A stretch of 64,000 nt of DNA. Origin: Diphasiastrum complanatum (taxonomy: Eukaryota > Streptophyta > Lycopodiopsida > Lycopodiales > Lycopodiaceae). The notes beneath the pieces were generated by a model. The model ran no database searches. It was given only the letters and a program-made list of their open reading frames with translations, and was not told where the DNA came from. Below are positions 47,168-59,300 of this stretch, in pieces. Both the position numbers and the translations under genes were made by a program. Position 1 is the first letter of the stretch; the number at the start of each line of letters is the position of its first letter. Location of the stretch: the NCBI GenBank assembly GCA_029204225.1, contig CM055110.1:33503874-33567873 (forward strand). The letters run 5' to 3'.

Positions 47168-47852
47168 TGAAAGTACTGTACTTTAGGACCATAAATGGAT
47201 CTACAAAAGATCCACAAGAGTGATTGAATGCTTGCTTAACAATCTATCAAAAAAGTTGATCTAGATTGGCAATTTGACAAACAACAAGCATTAACAATCA
47301 AAAGCACTGATCAACATTGAAATCCGAGCCCACACGTGTGTACTACAGGCTGTAGTACAGCCTTCAAGCTGAGAAACAAGTAGAAATTGATTTGGTTTCA
47401 TTTGGATCACAAAAACTCAATGTACATAGTGGAGTAACTTGAGATTGCCAATGAGCTCCAAAAAGTTTCTATCTTCTCACTATGGGAGCTTGGAATACAT
47501 AGCAAATTCGACTTCCTTCTTGAAGTTAGGTGGATTTCCAACATGTAATAAGGAAGTTAACTCACTCTTCTTGCCCTAAAATGAAATCCTAGTCTATTTC
47601 CTAGAGTCATGCTTAGTAGATAGCTAGTTGGTCAACTTTCACCTTAAATCTAAGATTTACGTCCTATAAACTAAGAATCACTACCAAAATGACATGACCA
47701 ACCATATGGACTTGACCTAACCTACATTAGGAGTGGATTTCCACATGGCATCTTGGCCTCACATGTGTGGAATCCACTTATATACAAAATTTACATTATA
47801 CTACATGTTTTTTGATCAAGCTAGATTTGCCAATTTTTGGCAATTCTTCACA
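47168..47852 (-). mobile_element. Copia-type LTR
   Basis: On the minus strand a purine tract ending GAGGAGGAG is followed by TGTGAAGAATTGCC at 47852; the LTR ends ...AGTACTTTCA at 47168 (685 bp). It is the same family as the LTR at 5073-5640. The purine tract shows it is a 3' LTR of the remnant to its right. Confidence 0.7.
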
Positions 47853-48099
47853 CTCCTCCTCAAATTTAGCTTGATCTATTTACAACTCTCTTACTAGATG
47901 AATGAATGCTTTTAGAAGTGTCTAAAACATCCAGCTACAAACAAGTAACTTTTGAGACTCCAAAAGAGAATGATGTCCATGAAAGATATTTCACCACCTC
48001 TTAAAGGATCCCTTACAAGATGTTCCACAAATGTGTCTATATACATGTAGCACACTTCAAACACTATACATCATGCCAAGCCATGGATTCCAAGGCATT

Positions 48100-48702
48100 T
48101 TATGCACTTGAAGATACATCAATTAAAGTATTAAGTGCATACATAATGTTTCCAAAGACAACTTGCCTTGATTGATCCACATGATTGAGCCTTGATGGCT
48201 CCATCTTGACACTCTTGGTTCTTCTTGGAGTCCTCGGGTCTTGAGCTTGCTCCTCCACTTGACTTGACTCCAAACCATCAATGAATTGAATAAGGTGTTG
48301 ATCCAAAGGTGTTTCTTCAAGTTTACAAATCTTCCACTCTTGAAAGCTCACATTTCCATCATTGACAACTTCTTTGATGGAAAACAAGTAGATTCTACAA
48401 TCCCTACTTGAAGAGCAAAGGACTACCATAATTCTTATCATTAAAATAGGATAATCTTTGGTCCTTACATTGGAGTGGCATGACTTTCTACTTGTACTTC
48501 GCCTTCTTATATTTTTCGATGATAATTTTGTATTTGTTCCTCCTCTCGCTCTTACGAGTGCTATTATAGATCTTGAGAGTTCTACTCCTTCTGATTCCTC
48601 TCGTGAGCATTCTTCCATATGCGAGGTTCCATTTTCTTGTGCAAAACAAATAGAGATAGGGTCACACATTTCTAGCGATTCACATGAGGTTGATTCACAC
48701 AT
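48100..48702 (-). pseudogene. Copia-like remnant (integrase-RT linker?)
   Basis: A 200-codon minus-strand frame with stop at 48100. It is rich in Ser and Glu and includes CRIYLFSIKEVVNDGNVSFQ, which resembles the end of copia integrase just before reverse transcriptase (normally YRLY...V.SRDV.FDE). It then reads VVFGNIMYALNTLIDVSS. A purine tract and 3' LTR follow at 47852, so nearly all of pol has been deleted. It could also be chance; the overlapping plus-strand frame has no family features. Confidence 0.4.
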
Positions 48703-48897
48703 TGCTAGCGATACACATGAGGATGATTCTATATCACACAGTTTGAGCGAGTTGCTTGATTTACTTGAGATAGTTATTCATCTACCTGAGCTCACATTAT
48801 GTCGCCATCATGTCATGTCTTTCACACTCATGAACTCCATACAACATCCACACCCACCTTATGAACTTCGTCCACCATTACGTCATTCCTTCAAACC

Positions 48898-48983
48898 ACC
48901 CAACGGGGTTGGCTCAACTGGTTAGCTTGGCATCCAAAGTTTCTTTGGTCCCAGGTTCGAGCCTCCCCTTGGAAACCAAGAAG
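48898..48983 (+). mobile_element. tRNA-derived SINE, copy 1
   Basis: An 86-bp body with a Pol III A box (TGGCTCAACTGG, 48910-48921) and B box (GGTTCGAGCC, 48954-48963). The exact 14-bp duplication CATTCCTTCAAACC flanks it at 48884-48897 and 48984-48997. The body ends CTTGGAAACCAAGAAG with no poly-A. It is unusually short, little more than a tRNA head. A second copy is at 63464-63549. Confidence 0.75.
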
Positions 48984-48997
48984 CATTCCTTCAAACC

Positions 48998-50144
48998 TCA
49001 CATATCTACTCTGCAATCTCATCATGTATCATGAGTTAAATTTGCTAGCTAGGCACAACAATTTATTTTTGCTTTTTAGTTTGGATAATATGTAGTTTAT
49101 TCATGCTTGCGTCTTTTGCTAGTCAATTTAGGAGACGTTTTCTACGCTTCCATGGTACAATACACACTCTAGTACTTTTCAATCTTATGTACCTTTTTGG
49201 TACCTAAAAGACATTAATGAAGATCTCTCTCTCTCTTCATAATGGAGAAAATAATACAAGATTTTACTAATTTTCCATGGAATCGGAGCTTTCCTTGACA
49301 AACAAGTGGATAAGCCAAACTTTATATTTCCTACAATAATTTCATTTTAGAACTCTCGAGTAGTAACAATAATCACTTTTTCTTAGTGTCAATGCAGGTA
49401 GGCTACCATACAAAAAAATTCGTCCTATCAAATACTAATGTCATCACCAAGACTGTCGCGTACATAATCAAGCTAGAGGTGACATCATCACCAAGACAAT
49501 TACATTTGTAACTAGCTCATCATCATTTTTTGTTTTTGAAAATAACTAAAAAGCGGAAAAATGAGTTGCTACTATATAGTGGAACCGGCCTCTCATCTTG
49601 CAAGCTCTACATCAAGAACCCCATAAACTTGAAAGATGCTGAAATTGCTATCATGCAGTGGAAGTGGCATTAAATTGTTGGTTCTACCTCGGGAACCTTG
49701 CTCTCAAGGGTTCCTAGGCGGAACCGGCTCACCAAGGCCAGTCCCAAGAAACGCCTACATCTATTAGCCCGAGTATGAGTGCATGCAGCTGAATATCAAC
49801 AAATTTGAATAGTTTCACATGACAATTCATGATCTATTCAAGTAGTATTTCACAATTTGCATCTTTTAGAAAACCAGCATGCACTTTTTCAACTGGGCCA
49901 GTCATGCTTAGCATTGCTTAATGGTTGTTCTGATCCAATTCTAGAAATGGTAGCCCTCCATTAAGCTGTAGATAGAGGTGATTGATTTCTGATAATGTCA
50001 AAACTGAAATGCTAATGGAACAATCCAGGAACATGGATTGTAGTCAAATGTCATTTGAATGCTTGATCTCACAAATAATGTTCATGGAGCCATTTCACGT
50101 TAGCTCGTAAGACATGTAATAAGAGCCTTGAAAATTGTAGTAAG
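48998..50144. other. YSL 3' flank, no gene seen
   Basis: AT-rich intergenic sequence. Any YSL 3' untranslated region and polyadenylation site should lie just below 50145, but no signal stands out. Confidence 0.4.
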
Positions 50145-53100
50145 TCAACTAGCTCCTACCTTAGTAAAGAAAGAAGGCATGAAACGCATGCATATTGGCG
50201 GATTCACCTTAGAAATGGCAAGTACAGCCGAGGGAATTGTCCACATGCCATCTCCACATATTAGGCCAGATGCCATTGCTGGAGAAAATATATCAGCTTC
50301 CTTCTCATTAAGCTTTTGCCAGACAAAAAGTATTAGTGATCCAACTGCCATATCAATAGCAAAATATACTCCGAGGTAGAAAGGAATCGCCATTGCTATT
50401 GGAATAGGAATAAATCTTCCATATGGATTGGGAAGCACATCTTTTGCAAGATTGAGCATTATAGCTCCTCCAAAAAACCCATAACACAGTTGTAGACAGT
50501 GCTTGGGAAGAGCCACAAGTCCTTCTGTTCCGATGACAGCCATTGCTCGAAATATGGTTGTATTTGGTGCCTTGTATTCACCATAAGGTGATCCAATGTC
50601 AAATGCTGTCCAAAATAACCAGAATGTCAAAGGAGCTAAAATGCAACCCATTAATGTCCCTATGAGCTGGCTCACAAACATTGATCTTGGAGAAGATAAT
50701 GTAAGAAAGCCTGTCCTAAAATCTTGCATCAAATCTGCAGCTGCAGCAACAATAGTCATCATTACGCCAGCTACTCCGAGACCTGCAATCACACCCCCCT
50801 GCGGTCCAGCCCATGAGGCAAATACAAAAAGCCCTATCTTTCCATAGGTCGTGACCAAGCTCCAATCGGTGAGGCCAGTACCGTATGCATTGCAGAAAGC
50901 AAGAATCGGAGCAACACAATACGATATAAGCACATAATACCACTTCACTGGAGGATAAATCTGGGGTATCACTCCTATGGCAATCGCAGCAAGACACACG
51001 TATAATGATGCAGCAATCCAGGTTGGAATCTGATCCTGGATAAAAAGCTGTATCGTTTTAGCTTCATGAGCAGATTTTTTAGACTCCACATGCCCTGGAA
51101 CACAAAAATGAGTGAGATTTGTCAGGACCGCTTTTAATATTTGACACATTGAGAACCATTTGCAAGGTAGACTTATTAGTGATCAACTAGGAAATCCAAA
51201 ACAGCAGGAATGAAGTTTAGCAACAGCGTTCTTGGGTAAGCCCTGCAAGTCTTTAAGAAAATATGCAGGAAAAAGAAATTGAGATCCGCTATAATCCTCA
51301 AGATTTTTCAAGTTTTTAAAGCTTTGTCAAAACAGGATCACGTACTGTGAAAAATACTGATCATAATGCCTGCTAGTTCAAAGCTCACTTTCATAGATAC
51401 TAACTCAATCTATGCTCCAAGATATCATTGCATTGGAGTTCACAAAACAGAAGAAAATCATCTACTGTGATTACCATATCACAAAAGCCTGCAATTCATG
51501 TATTTCAAAACGTCAAAGCACACAATAGCTAATAGAAATAAAAATCCTATAGTTATTCAAGAGATAATGAGGCTTCTGCGATTTAATAATTACATGACTA
51601 TAATAAGTTTTGACTGTACAATCTTAAGAACTTTCAAAGTTTAGCCAAACAAGTTCCAACCCTCGAAGAGTTTCATCAAAAAAAATTCTGCTAAGGTTAT
51701 AAGTAGCTCAAAGAGGAGAGTTATCAAAGACTAATTTTCCACAATTGCTATATACAAATAATTGAGCAAAAGCTTGTAACAAGACGCACAGTTTATTATC
51801 CCCCTTTGTAAGTGGAGAGACATCCATTACTACAATTTTCAGAAACTAATCATGCGAAAGCCCATGACATCCATAAGGAATTTGGACAAAGAATTCTAAC
51901 TCAAAGTATGAACCGGTCACAGCAGTCTTTAGACCTGTTGTTCTTTTGAGCATGTTTGGGTACTTGTGATGGCTGTATAAGCTTTTCAAAGTGATGGACA
52001 TAATCTTCCCAACATTGTAAAGACCATCTCCTAATATGAGAGCAACTGCAACAAAGATCTGCAAGTACAAAAGAAAACTCCTTTAGAATATCTGAAAATT
52101 TTCCCCAAATAAAAATCGTAACCTGCTGAAAACAATCATCAGGCAGTTTAGTCTAGCTCCAAAGGCTTAGATAGAGGCGAATGAGTGGCATTGTTTTCCT
52201 AGATATAGATATGCAGTCTTAAAAACTGTTTTCGCCGAGGCATGGTATGAAGCAATAGTAGTCATAAAATCGATTCTTTAAAAAGTGCTCAATATGAGCC
52301 TGAAAAAAATATTTTAGATTGAAACATCATATATATTTACAGCAATGGATTCACCCCATTATGGTTCATGCACAAAGAGTACTTATTGTAAATACAACAA
52401 ACATCTTTTGGATTGGCAAAATTGCTCGTCTTAGAAATTCTCTATTGACCATTTTTGAAGTGACGTAGATGACTGTTAAGATCCTATGTCTGAATAACCC
52501 CTTTGTATATCTAAAACCTGCAAAGACCATCAGGTAGACATTAGAAAAATACACAACTAAGGATAAAAGTCCTAATTAAGCATAATATGAATCTTAACAC
52601 GCAAATTGCCAAGTGCAATTTTATAAAGGACCAAGCGCATGATCATAATTGACATGTGGTAATTCAAAGTAAGATACTGAGCTGACAAAGCTAGCTCTTA
52701 AAGAGTGGTGTAAGATTTACGTTGAAGTGTCTAGTCAATCGGGGCTGAAACATTCGGTTATGGAATGGCTATGTGTAGAAAGGCTCTGCTGTATGTTGTA
52801 TGACTGGTTAAGACATAAACACTTTCAAATTTTCACCAATTTCATCATCTCTGGAGTTATTGGAACTTAAAAGAATGCCTGCCTTGTGATCAAATGCCAA
52901 TGCAGTCCTCCGCACTAAATCAACAACATACGTAAGGTCCAATCTGTGTTAGAGGAGCGATGTCATGTTGTAATGTAGGCACAGAGGTCAACTACTTATG
53001 AGGAACCACTTTCACCCTCCATGAAGTTGATTTTTCAAATCATGAAAATGTAAAAGGTGTCTTACTCTGTATCCATTGAGTCCTCCAAAATCATATTCAG

Positions 53101-53285
53101 GAAGGTCCTTGGGAAACCAATTGCCAGCCTGACGATCTATTAAAGGCCACAGCATACCCCAAGAGATTATTCCCCCAAACAACATAGACCATGTCACAAT
53201 ATGGGGACATATCAACCCCACACCTACATACGTCAAGCTGAAGTCGAAATAGAACCTGCAGGGGTGGCCCAAAATTAAACTTAGA

Positions 53286-53340
<55 letters not shown>

Positions 53341-56300
53341 GGATGCTTTTTGGTTTATTTTCACCCTGCTTTGCTATGAAACGAGTGGACAACAACAGAC
53401 GTACCGCTTATTCAAAAACACAAGGTTTTAATTCAACTAACCCTCTATACTTGCATAAAAAAAAAATTCTTAAGTAGAGAAATTTCCCACTTCCAATTTA
53501 AAAAGACTCTACAAAACCAAGGTTGCAGTCCGGATCGCGTTCCGTAACGCGATCCGGGATTTCCCATTAGGGTTTCCCGGAACGCAATTTTTTTTTTTTT
53601 TGGTATAGTTGCCAATATGGGTATCATGTGAAAGGATATCAAAAAGCCAATTGTTATGCAGATCTGTTGCTTGGTTTCAGATGGCTGCGAGGTACATTGA
53701 TTAGAAATCTGGACATCAATAGATGGTTTAAGAAAACTGGCTGCATTTTCATATGGTTTCAGAAATTTGGACTGTGTAGTTTGCAGACTGTTTCGGGTGC
53801 GAAACACCAAATAGTGTGTTTTTACTCGGGGAGTTGGAAGGCCAAATCATGAAGAGCCCCCGGACCCCGCCGTTGGGGGGCAACGCCCCCCAAACCCCCC
53901 ACCGGGGGGCTACCGCCCCCCGAACCCCCTGTTTCAGCTATTCCAAAAGAAGTATGCGATTCCCGCCAATCTAAGGAAGGCTCCTTCTAACTCTTTCTAT
54001 CATTTTCTAACAGAAAATGGAATCAGTAGATCTGCAAACCATTGGCATCTAAACACCATTCAAAACTGATTTAGTTAGTGTTAAACTCAAGAAAAAAAAA
54101 ATTTGGCCATTACTCCTTTTTCCACAAAAAAAAAAAAAATATTTTGCGATCTGGGTCGCGGATCGCTGACGTTCCGGATCGCACGATCCGGAACGTTTTT
54201 GCAGCGGATTGCGATCCGCTGCAACACAGTACAAAACTTCAAAATTTAAAATCTTAGCTGGAGGAAATTAATTTTCCCACCCTCACTCGTGACCTTCCGG
54301 GAAACACACTGCATGACACTATATAAGCATGCAGTTTTGACGATTGTTCCTCACAACACCGTGAAGAGTTTGCTTGTCTCTCAACTACAGCAAGTGCGCC
54401 CTACCAGTTCGTTATTTGGCAAAAGATATCATACGCTGAGTACCCTTCCATTCAATGCTTTACTATAGCAGCTCTCTCTTCACGCTTGTAGCATTTGGTA
54501 TGATACCTTCAAGCTGACTCTCAGATATGGCTAGAGCTTCCTTATCACATGAAGCCTTGTATGAAGCTTTTTATGATTGAATGGTAGCTGTCCAGCGATG
54601 GACAGAATAAGCGGTTTTCTTAAAGTAGATACGTGTGCATCCTGCCTGATTGGCAGCGATGGACACAATTTGCTTATTTGCATCTCTTCAAAAGTGTTCA
54701 GGTGGCAGCGATGAACCACTAGCTGCCTCCTCATCTATGAGAATGTCTTTACATTTTTAATGGACAGCGATGGAATGGCCCTATCATTAGCTGTCTTGTG
54801 GCTTCAAAATAAGCACAAATGATTGCCTCTGTCCAACGATGGACAGCAAGCTCACTCTTTTACATTCTGTCCAGCGATGGACAGTAAGCTCCATGTAAAT
54901 TTTTTTTTAAACTTTGCAAACACACCTCCTACTGTCCAGTGATGGACAGTATCACTGGACAGTAGGATTGTCTACTTTTGTTTCTCTGATGGTTTATGTG
55001 ATTCATAGGCTTACTGTCCCAGCGATGGACAGCAAGCCAGAACACTCTTTATTGATTGATGCTTCTTATGTATATACCTTCTACTATCCAGCAATGGATA
55101 GAAGGATACTTTATGACTCACTTCTAACAATCATAAGAAAAGCTTTTTTAGAAATGCTCAAGGGACTGAGCATCGACTTAATCTCTGATCTTGCAATGAA
55201 ATGATACTCTCAAATGTCTCTTCATGCTTTCAGTCTCACCTTACGATACTAAACCGTTATCGGTGCATGTGATAATGTAGCATTGTTTTGTTACTACAGC
55301 CTGTTATCAGAAGTAATATCCCTATATCATGGTTGATATATGGGTTCTGTATAGCATGGATTTGCTCAAAAACATTCATACAATCAAGCATGGCAAAACT
55401 TAACCCTACCCTAATAAGTGTTACTATAGACCTTACAACTGGAAAGCATGGATTTGCTCAGGGTATGGACAATAGTGCGTGACATACCTTGCTTTGCAAG
55501 GGTCACTTGGGTTAGCATGGCATGGATTTGCCCTAATACCAGCACACGTGTCGACACCAAGTCTTTTGGCTAAGTAAAATGTAAACGGTTAAAAATATTC
55601 ATACTCTTTTTATAACTAAAAACGAACTGATATGGACCAATTGCCCGTAAACTGATCAGCATGGCACTCGCCCTGATACGGTAATATTAGGGCTTGGCCT
55701 ATTGCTAAAACGCTTCTTTTTGTTTGGTAAGACTGGACTATGGTTCTGAGTTGCAACGGATCGCGATCCGCAACCCAGATCGCAAATTATTATTATTATT
55801 ATTATTATTACATGTGGATAAAGGAGTAATGGCCAATTTTTTTTTGAATGGTGGACATGCTTTTCCAATAGATATCAAAAATCAGTTTTGAAATGGTGTT
55901 CTGATGCCAATGGTTTGCAGATCTACTGATTCCGTTTTTTGTTAGAAAACGATAGAAAGAATTAGAAGGAGCCTTCCTTAGACTGGTGGGGATGGAATAC
56001 TTCTTGTGGAATAGCTGAAACCGTCTAAAACCATCTCATGATGTCCAAATTTCTAAAACCATATGAAAATGCAGCCAGTTTGTTTATGAAAATCTACTGA
56101 TGTCCAGATTTCTTATGAATGTAGCCTGCGGCCATCTGAAACCAAGCAACAGATCTGCATAACAATTGCTTTTTGATATCCTTTCACATGATACCCATAT
56201 TGGCAACTATCCAAAAAAAAAAAATTTGTGTTCCGGGAAATCCCGGATTGCGTTCCTGAACGCGTTCGGGGTTGCGTCCCGGAATGCGGACTGCAACTTT

Positions 56301-59300
56301 GCTATGGTTTATAATGCTATTCAAAGCTGTTAAGTAACATAACTTCTTTTGGACATGAATATCAACTGACGCTCAACCATTACACCTTCAAGAATGTCAT
56401 TGCTCAATGAACAAACTTGATACAACCTCCATAGTCTATGTTGACTCTCCCATTTGTCTTCTTGACATTGGTAGTCCCATCCAGGTACTGTGTAGTCCTC
56501 AAGAATGTGAATCCTTGATCAATCGAATTTTTGAAGTCAATAAGCCCTCTTGGGTACAACAATCTCTCATCACCTCAATTTCAAATCTAATACTAGTGAC
56601 AATTGGATACTCTTGTAGAACATGATTTCACCATTCTTTTCTACAAATAATATATTGAGTGTACTCTACATCCCTTTGATAATTCCGTCTAGGAAACAAC
56701 CTCATTGACCTACTTATGATTTACCATGATCCACAATATCTAGGAGATATCTCGTTGCACTTTTGCATTGGTAACAATTTCACCTTTTGAGGTAGTAATC
56801 AAGAGACCATAACTCCTAAAGAACCTCTCAATCTGTTGTCATATGGTTGTTGGGCGAACTAGCCTCGACCATAGCTCAACTTAGTTGAGCTCTTCTTATT
56901 GGACATGTGTGTCTTTCATCATAAAAAACTACCTACCCGGAAGATATTTTACCTATACATTCTAGATATGCACAAAATACATCTTTCAACGCCAATTGAT
57001 CCTTTCAGTCTGCATATTTGTTACTGAATGCTTACCGCTTTACATTCAAAATTGCATATTTAACTTGGCCAACACCTACTTGTGATATGCCCTCTTGGGA
57101 TCTATGCTTGAGAATATGGGATCTATGCTTGAGTCCATATGATCTCACCATATTAGGTCAAAAAACTCAACCTTGAGGGAACTATTATTTAGGCTCTAAC
57201 TGCAATCAACTATCCACTGACATGGTCGATCTGCCACTATCAACCTTGAGGGAACTATTACTTAGGCTCTAACTGCAATCAACTGCCCACCTACATGGTT
57301 GATCTGTCACTACGAATCCAACTTCAAACTCTAACCCCAACTATGGTTGACTGCAAAAGAATCCAAATATTATAATGTAGAAATATAGTTTTTCTCCCTA
57401 TAAATGATGCCACCACATCTTGAATGCATGTACTATTACGTACGATCATTGCTCATGTCTCACATACTTCTACTAACAAGAGTGACAGTCTATTTCTCAA
57501 CAGAGACATCTTATCGTACGACAATGCCACTTAGGATCTATCTCTAGGGTTAACTACCTTCCTCAAGGTCTCAAAATTGTTTTGTACTTCAGAACCTCAT
57601 TGTACCACGGTGTTAATATCCTATAGCCATCTCAAAAATGAAGCAGCCATTTCAGAATGATTCCCAATGATTTGCAATGAGAATTGTATTGTCAAAAGTA
57701 TAATCAAAGTTAACCTATCCCTATAGGTCTCAACCATAAACATTGATCAATCCAAAGCCACTTTGGCTTGATCTGTAACAAGACCCTATGTTGCCACAAT
57801 GTGACTGCAATACTCTATGCAAGTCTTGCATAGACTTGCTCCATCCTCATTGCCATAGGAAATATCATCCTATAATACCATGGGTATAGCCTGAATATGC
57901 TCTCGAAACTCTAACATTACCAAAATGCACCCAAACAATATCTTTGAGATCCATTTCTAAACAATGCCATCCTTCACAACACTAATGTCGGATTTTCCTT
58001 TCTCTCCCTAAAATCCAGTAAGTTAATCTAGTTCCATTCATGCAGTCAAAGTGCGAGCTTACGAATTGAAGCCTTCAAACTTCATCAAAAGATGAAGTCG
58101 TTGCCTGGAAGTAAGACGTAAGGGACCTGTAAGGCTTCCTCTTATGAGGCATAACGGTCGCTGCTCATTAACAGCCTGCAAGGAACTCGTAAAAAGCCCA
58201 TAAGGAGCTCATATGTAGTTTGTAAGGAAACTTGTTATGAGGCACTACAATGATTGCCCATAACGAGCTTGTAAGGAAACCTGTTACAAGGCACTACGGC
58301 TACTGCCCGTAAGGAGCACATAAGGAGACATTTTTATGAAGGCACTACAACTACTGCCCGTAACCAGCACGTAAGGAATCCATCTATGAGGCATTACGAA
58401 CATAATACGACCTACGAGCAACCACCCAAAGATGGCATCTCTAGCGAAAATCCTATGGACATCTTGGCAGAAATTGATAGGCAACTGCAACAAGGCTTAA
58501 GACTTGCATTAGGAACTAATTCATTCTTTTAATCATTTCTTGTAATAAGATTTTTGTATATAAAAGAGACATGATGCCAACAATGCCACAAATGCAACAG
58601 AGATGCAATTTTGATGCAGCGCACTTCGATGCAACACATCTTGCTCAGTTCTAGACAAAGAGTAAGCGTAAAGCCACCGTATGATGTTCATATCATCCTG
58701 GCAATTGTAAATCAGATTAGTTTTGAGCACGCAATTATCACTACTATTGTCTTGTGCTCATCACATCATTTCATGCTGATTTGTACGTTGCTACTTTCTG
58801 ACTGTAATCTTACTGTTTTATTGCATTCAAAATCATGTTAGCTATGAATGGATTGATGCTTCTCTGACATCTTCTTTTAATTATCCTGCTCTCATATTGA
58901 TTCGTTTGAACATCTATTGTTTTTGCAAAAACATCATCCAAAGTGTTTTGTGTTTGGCTACATAATCAACTGAATAGATCCTTACAATTTCAAAGTTGGG
59001 ACAAAGTAGAGGTCAAATTAAATTGTGGGCTTGAATCTGATAGGTGTAGTTCAATGCAACGAGGGGAACAAAATGGCTCATTCCACATAGAGCTGTAAAT
59101 GATCCGTCATTGCATCGTGATTCATCCGTGATCGTATTCTCCATTTCTCCCAACAACTAAGAGGTGAGATGAAGAGTGAGCTACTACATATGAGGTCTAC
59201 ATTGTTGCCTGGATAAGATCCTACTTAATCCACTTCCAATTCTAAGATTAAAGAGTAATCAACAATATCAAATGATGATCACTTTGCTACCGTCCACCAT

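Noticed and set aside
48458-48925. 155-codon plus-strand frame
   Set aside because: It overlaps the minus-strand copia-like frame, has no recognisable domain, and its end runs into a SINE.
52366-52554. Possible extra YSL exon
   Set aside because: It does not resemble YSL, and the flanking exons join in phase without it (LNGYR to [12 protein letters not shown]).
54588-55101. CRISPR-like appearance of the palindrome array
   Set aside because: Spacing is irregular (38-82 bp), the repeat is only 18 bp and palindromic, and the context is a plant intron with no cas genes.
53518-56301. One 2.8-kb foldback transposon with long terminal inverted repeats
   Set aside because: Each arm has its own, different perfect 8-bp target duplication, so they are two separate insertions.
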